Shown here: one piece after another, positions 24,745 through 27,266 of the stretch
Position numbering within the stretch: position 1 is the first letter of the stretch
How the letters are laid out: the number at the start of each line of letters is the position of its first letter
Assembly: GCA_047615875.1 (NCBI GenBank)
Contig: JBLHGU010000050.1
Span: 1 to 27,266 of the forward strand
Direction of reading: 5' to 3'
Origin: JBLHGU01 sp047615875
GTDB lineage: Bacteria; Pseudomonadota; Gammaproteobacteria; Arenicellales; CAJQKF01
Length of the DNA: 27,266 bases
Notes under the pieces: generated by a model
What the model saw: the letters and a program-made list of their open reading frames with translations, nothing else
Database searches by the model: none
What the model was told of the DNA's origin: nothing
Program-made: the position numbers and the translations under genes

Positions 24745-25940
24745 GAACTGCTGACTATGTCCATAGCATCGGTCGGGCAGTTGGCGCAGCCCGGGGTCGA
24801 AGCTGGTTGACTGCGCTGGGAATTGCCATTGGCATTTTCGCCGTAGCCTTGTTGACTTCTATTGGCGAGGGCGTGCGTATATATCTGCTGGATAGTTTTT
24901 CCCAATTTGGCACAAACATAGTAGCGGTGACCCCTGGCCGTGTGACAACCCAGGGTATTGCCAGCATATTGAGTACGCAGCGACCGCTATCTTTAGCCGA
25001 TGCTGAATCACTGCGCCGCATTCCATCGGTGCAACAGGTAATTCCGGTAGTTTCAGGGGCTGGGCAGATAAAAGCTGGGCGACGATCCCGCAGCACTGAT
25101 GTGATCGGTGTGAATCATGAAGCCGCACTTGGCTGGAAGCTTGAAGTTGCCAGCGGTCATTTCCTGCCAGATGACCCCTACGATACGGCAAGACTGTATT
25201 GTGTTCTGGGTTCAAAGCTTAAAATGGAATTGTTTGGTCATGAGAATGCCCTTGGTCAAACCCTGCGGGTTGGCGGAAGCCGTTTTCGTGTGGTGGGCGT
25301 GATGCGGAGCAAGGGACAATTTCTTGGATTTGACCTGGACGACATGCTCTATATTCCTGCAAATCGTGCACTGGAATTGTTTAATCGTAATAGTTTGATG
25401 GAAGTGGATATTGTTTATGCGCCGGGCACGAAAGCTTCGTCAGTTGCGCAAGCAATCAAACGTCATTTAAGTGATCGTCATGGCGAAGAAGACTTCACCC
25501 TGTTTACCCAGGACGATATGCTGGCCAGCCTGGATAAGATACTGACTGTGTTGAAGTTGGCAATCGCGGCACTCGGCTCTGTATCTCTGTTTGTCGGAGG
25601 GGTCGGTGTGCTTACTATCATGACCACGGCATTGTCAGAACGAAAGATGGAACTTGGCTTGTTACGTGCACTGGGGGGGACAAGATGGCAAGTGTTATGG
25701 CTTTTTCTAGGCGAGTCCATGGTGACCGCCCTGCTTGGCGGTATGCTCGGCATCCTGCTTGTGTTGCTGGTTATTATCGCATTGCAAGTAGGCTTACCAG
25801 CACTACCGGTAGTACTTCAACCTCACTATATTGGCTTTTCTTTGTTGTTATCCTGCCTGGTAGGTTTGTTAGCGGGAATGGCCCCCGCATGGAATGCCTC
25901 CAGGTTAGACCCAATTGAAGCTTTGCGCAGTGATTCTTAA
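24741..25940 (+). CDS. ABC exporter permease 2 (MacB/FtsX-type)
   Basis: A 399-residue permease with the same layout as its neighbour: N-terminal helix near 22-44 (LTALGIAIGIFAVALLTSIG), periplasmic domain, and three C-terminal helices. The coupling segment is SERKMELGLLRALGGT. The start is the ATG at 24741, which makes ATGA with the previous stop; an upstream extension in the same frame is only a shadow of the first permease. The two permeases share SIGEG/GLGEG after helix 1 and the same domain order. It is the last gene of the four-gene export operon. No terminator is obvious after it. Confidence 0.92.
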   Translation: MRTADYVHSIGRAVGAARGRSWLTALGIAIGIFAVALLTSIGEGVRIYLLDSFSQFGTNIVAVTPGRVTTQGIASILSTQRPLSLADAESLRRIPSVQQVIPVVSGAGQIKAGRRSRSTDVIGVNHEAALGWKLEVASGHFLPDDPYDTARLYCVLGSKLKMELFGHENALGQTLRVGGSRFRVVGVMRSKGQFLGFDLDDMLYIPANRALELFNRNSLMEVDIVYAPGTKASSVAQAIKRHLSDRHGEEDFTLFTQDDMLASLDKILTVLKLAIAALGSVSLFVGGVGVLTIMTTALSERKMELGLLRALGGTRWQVLWLFLGESMVTALLGGMLGILLVLLVIIALQVGLPALPVVLQPHYIGFSLLLSCLVGLLAGMAPAWNASRLDPIEALRSDS

Positions 25941-26000
25941 TCTGTCGGATCCAAACTTGTAATAAACAATTCCCTAGTGCCTCACTGACAGAATTCTAAT

Positions 26001-26704
26001 GTGTATTCAAAATTTCTACAAAGTATCGATAACCAGTTTGACATGCCATCGTTTGTAGGAATTCCTTATCTTGTACCTTTTGATGGCCAATTAAATATAG
26101 CTCAAACAAGCACAGCATTCGGGAAAATGATGAGGCACTAAGTAAGAAAGGGTATAAGGCACGGTTAAAGAAAGCTATTTCTAAAATTGATGCGCTACAA
26201 CATAAGCTGTATGCCTATGATCACCATTCAGTGTTATTGGCATTTCAGGCGATGGATGCGTCAGATATGGATAGTACAATTCGTGCTGTGACAAAAGGAT
26301 AAAACCCAGCAGGTTGTCAGGTACTTTCCTTTAAAGTGCCAAGCTCCAGTGAGTTAAATCATAACTTTCTATGACGAACAACAAAGGCCCTACCAAAGCG
26401 AGAGCGGATCGGGACCTTTAACCATAGACAATATTATGGAGTTACATTTGGAGAGAAACGGTACTATGGTGATTAAGTTCTGGTTGAATGTATCAAATTA
26501 CGAGCAGAAGAACCGATTGATATCACGTCTAGATGAACCAGAAAAACCTCTAAACGCTGGACTCTCTGGTATGCGATTGCGGCCGTCATTAAGCCATTTA
26601 TGAGACTGCGGGTCGCTGAAATTGTTCTACATACTTTGCAGGCTATGAATCTGCATTACCCTGCTTCGCCTGCTGGGGAACAATCACGATTTATTCAATA
26701 TTGA
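26001..26704 (+). pseudogene. decayed polyphosphate kinase 2 gene (ppk2)
   Basis: Intact PPK2 enzymes use polyphosphate to phosphorylate nucleotides. Pieces of the family lie in order across three changes of frame. First comes VPFDGQLNIAQTST (frame from about 26001). Then a long stretch, GYKARLKKAISKIDALQ, KLYAYD, FQAMDASDMDSTIRAV, NPAGCQVLSFK, ELNHNFL and RTTKALPKRERIGTFN. Then ERNGTMVIKFWLNVS and RLDEPEKP, and last WYAIAAVIKP and LRVAEIVLHTLQ. In-frame stops occur at 26300-26302 and at 26372-26374, where TGA takes the place of the conserved Trp of FLWR. The Walker A GKD is DMD, so the catalytic Lys is lost. A block after the FNRSYYE region and the segment before WYxxxA are missing. The gene cannot make an active enzyme. 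Confidence 0.88.
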
Positions 26705-26936
26705 GCAATGTCAGAGAATGAAGATAGATAGTGAACCATATAGCAAATTAGACGATGATAAGATAGCAGAAATATTCTAGCTTTATAGAAACCCTGTTGA
26801 TGCGGTTTTCTTTATCAAGCTTTTTATGATTTCGACAGTAAATGGCTCAAAACCAAAACCCTGATCGAGGAAGCAAATAACAATCTCGGAAAAGCTTTCT
26901 CCATCAGTCAACCAGCTGGGGGTCAAAGCGCTTTTA

Positions 26937-27266
26937 TTATTTACCAAAACGTTTGAATGCTTCCGCCAGGGAACCCGGTCGCATAGGTTCACGTTGAACT
27001 TTTTCGACTGATTTTTTGGAGTAGGTTTTTTGTGGCCGCTGGGTGGGTTTTTCCGGGGCATCCTCCAGACGCATACTCAGGGCAATACGACGTCGTTTCT
27101 CGTCCAACTCCACTACTCGTACACTGACAATATCACCCGCCTTAACAACTTCACGGGGGTCTTTGACGAACCGATTGGCCAGTGCGGATATATGTACCAG
27201 GCCATCTTGGTGAACACCGATATCCACAAAAGCACCGAAGTTAGTCACATTGGTAACCACACCTTC
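26937..27266 (-). CDS. tex: Tex transcription accessory protein, C-terminal part
   Basis: Only the last 109 residues are in the window; the gene continues past its end. The sequence is an S1 RNA-binding domain: EGVVTNVTNFGAFVDIGVHQ, then DGLVHISALANRFV, VKAGDIVSVRVVELD and KRRRIALSMRL. This order, with NFGAFVDIGVHQDGLVHIS, is typical of the Tex C-terminus. Tex is a cytoplasmic nucleic-acid-binding protein of about 770 residues linked to transcription. A lysine-rich tail and the final RFGK end at a TAA at 26937-26939. Other S1 proteins (RNase R, PNPase) fit less well. Confidence 0.88.
   Translation of the reverse strand, partial: EGVVTNVTNFGAFVDIGVHQDGLVHISALANRFVKDPREVVKAGDIVSVRVVELDEKRRRIALSMRLEDAPEKPTQRPQKTYSKKSVEKVQREPMRPGSLAEAFKRFGK

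Noticed and set aside
26925..26934. AAAGCGCTTT palindrome after the tex stop as a terminator
   Set aside because: A continuous ten-base palindrome leaves no room for a loop and there is no T-run downstream on the minus strand.
26783..27061. 92-codon minus-strand frame near the window end
   Set aside because: It overlaps the real Tex C-terminus in another frame and its residues are those expected of a shadow.

Overview
The window looks like the chromosome of a marine-type gammaproteobacterium of moderate GC content. The evidence is an iron superoxide dismutase, a full Na+-translocating NADH:quinone reductase (NQR) locus, a MacAB-like export cassette and the C-terminal end of Tex, all with proteobacterial features. 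No rRNA, tRNA, CRISPR array or intact insertion sequence was seen. Several stretches are decayed genes, so the genome is losing functions at the edges of this locus.

Layout. 1-1281: a possible partial minus-strand ORF at the edge, then an adenosine deaminase-family gene broken by one in-frame stop. 1567-6294: single genes, namely a four-helix membrane protein (-), an Asp/Glu racemase-family protein (+), an exported thioredoxin-like protein (+) converging on an atypical metallophosphoesterase (-), and sodB (+) with a clear terminator. 6406-7329: an EamA-type exporter (-). 7904-17989: one tightly packed 12-gene plus-strand operon. 18008-21453: a phosphotransferase/P-loop kinase fusion (-), a stretch with decayed coding traces, and a cation:proton antiporter (-). 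21739-25940: a four-gene plus-strand ABC export cassette. 26001-26704: a ppk2 pseudogene. 26937-27266: the 3' end of tex (-).

The most notable element is the 12-gene operon. It starts with an orphan formate-dehydrogenase-type cytochrome b (FdhC), a NarI-like cytochrome b and an HdrD/DsrK-like iron-sulfur protein. These run directly, with overlapping start and stop codons, into nqrABCDEF, then apbE (flavin transferase), nqrM (NQR maturation) and a twin-CBS protein. A perfect FNR/ANR-type palindrome (TTGAT-N4-ATCAA) lies about 200 bp upstream. The arrangement suggests a low-oxygen-controlled respiratory unit in which membrane cytochromes and a thiol/disulfide-type iron-sulfur module work with the sodium pump. 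NqrB lacks the Asp of the usual flavin-attachment motif, and NqrA and NqrB have shorter N-termini than the Vibrio proteins, so this NQR is a divergent form. The nearby antiporter could use the sodium gradient, but that link is only inferred from proximity.
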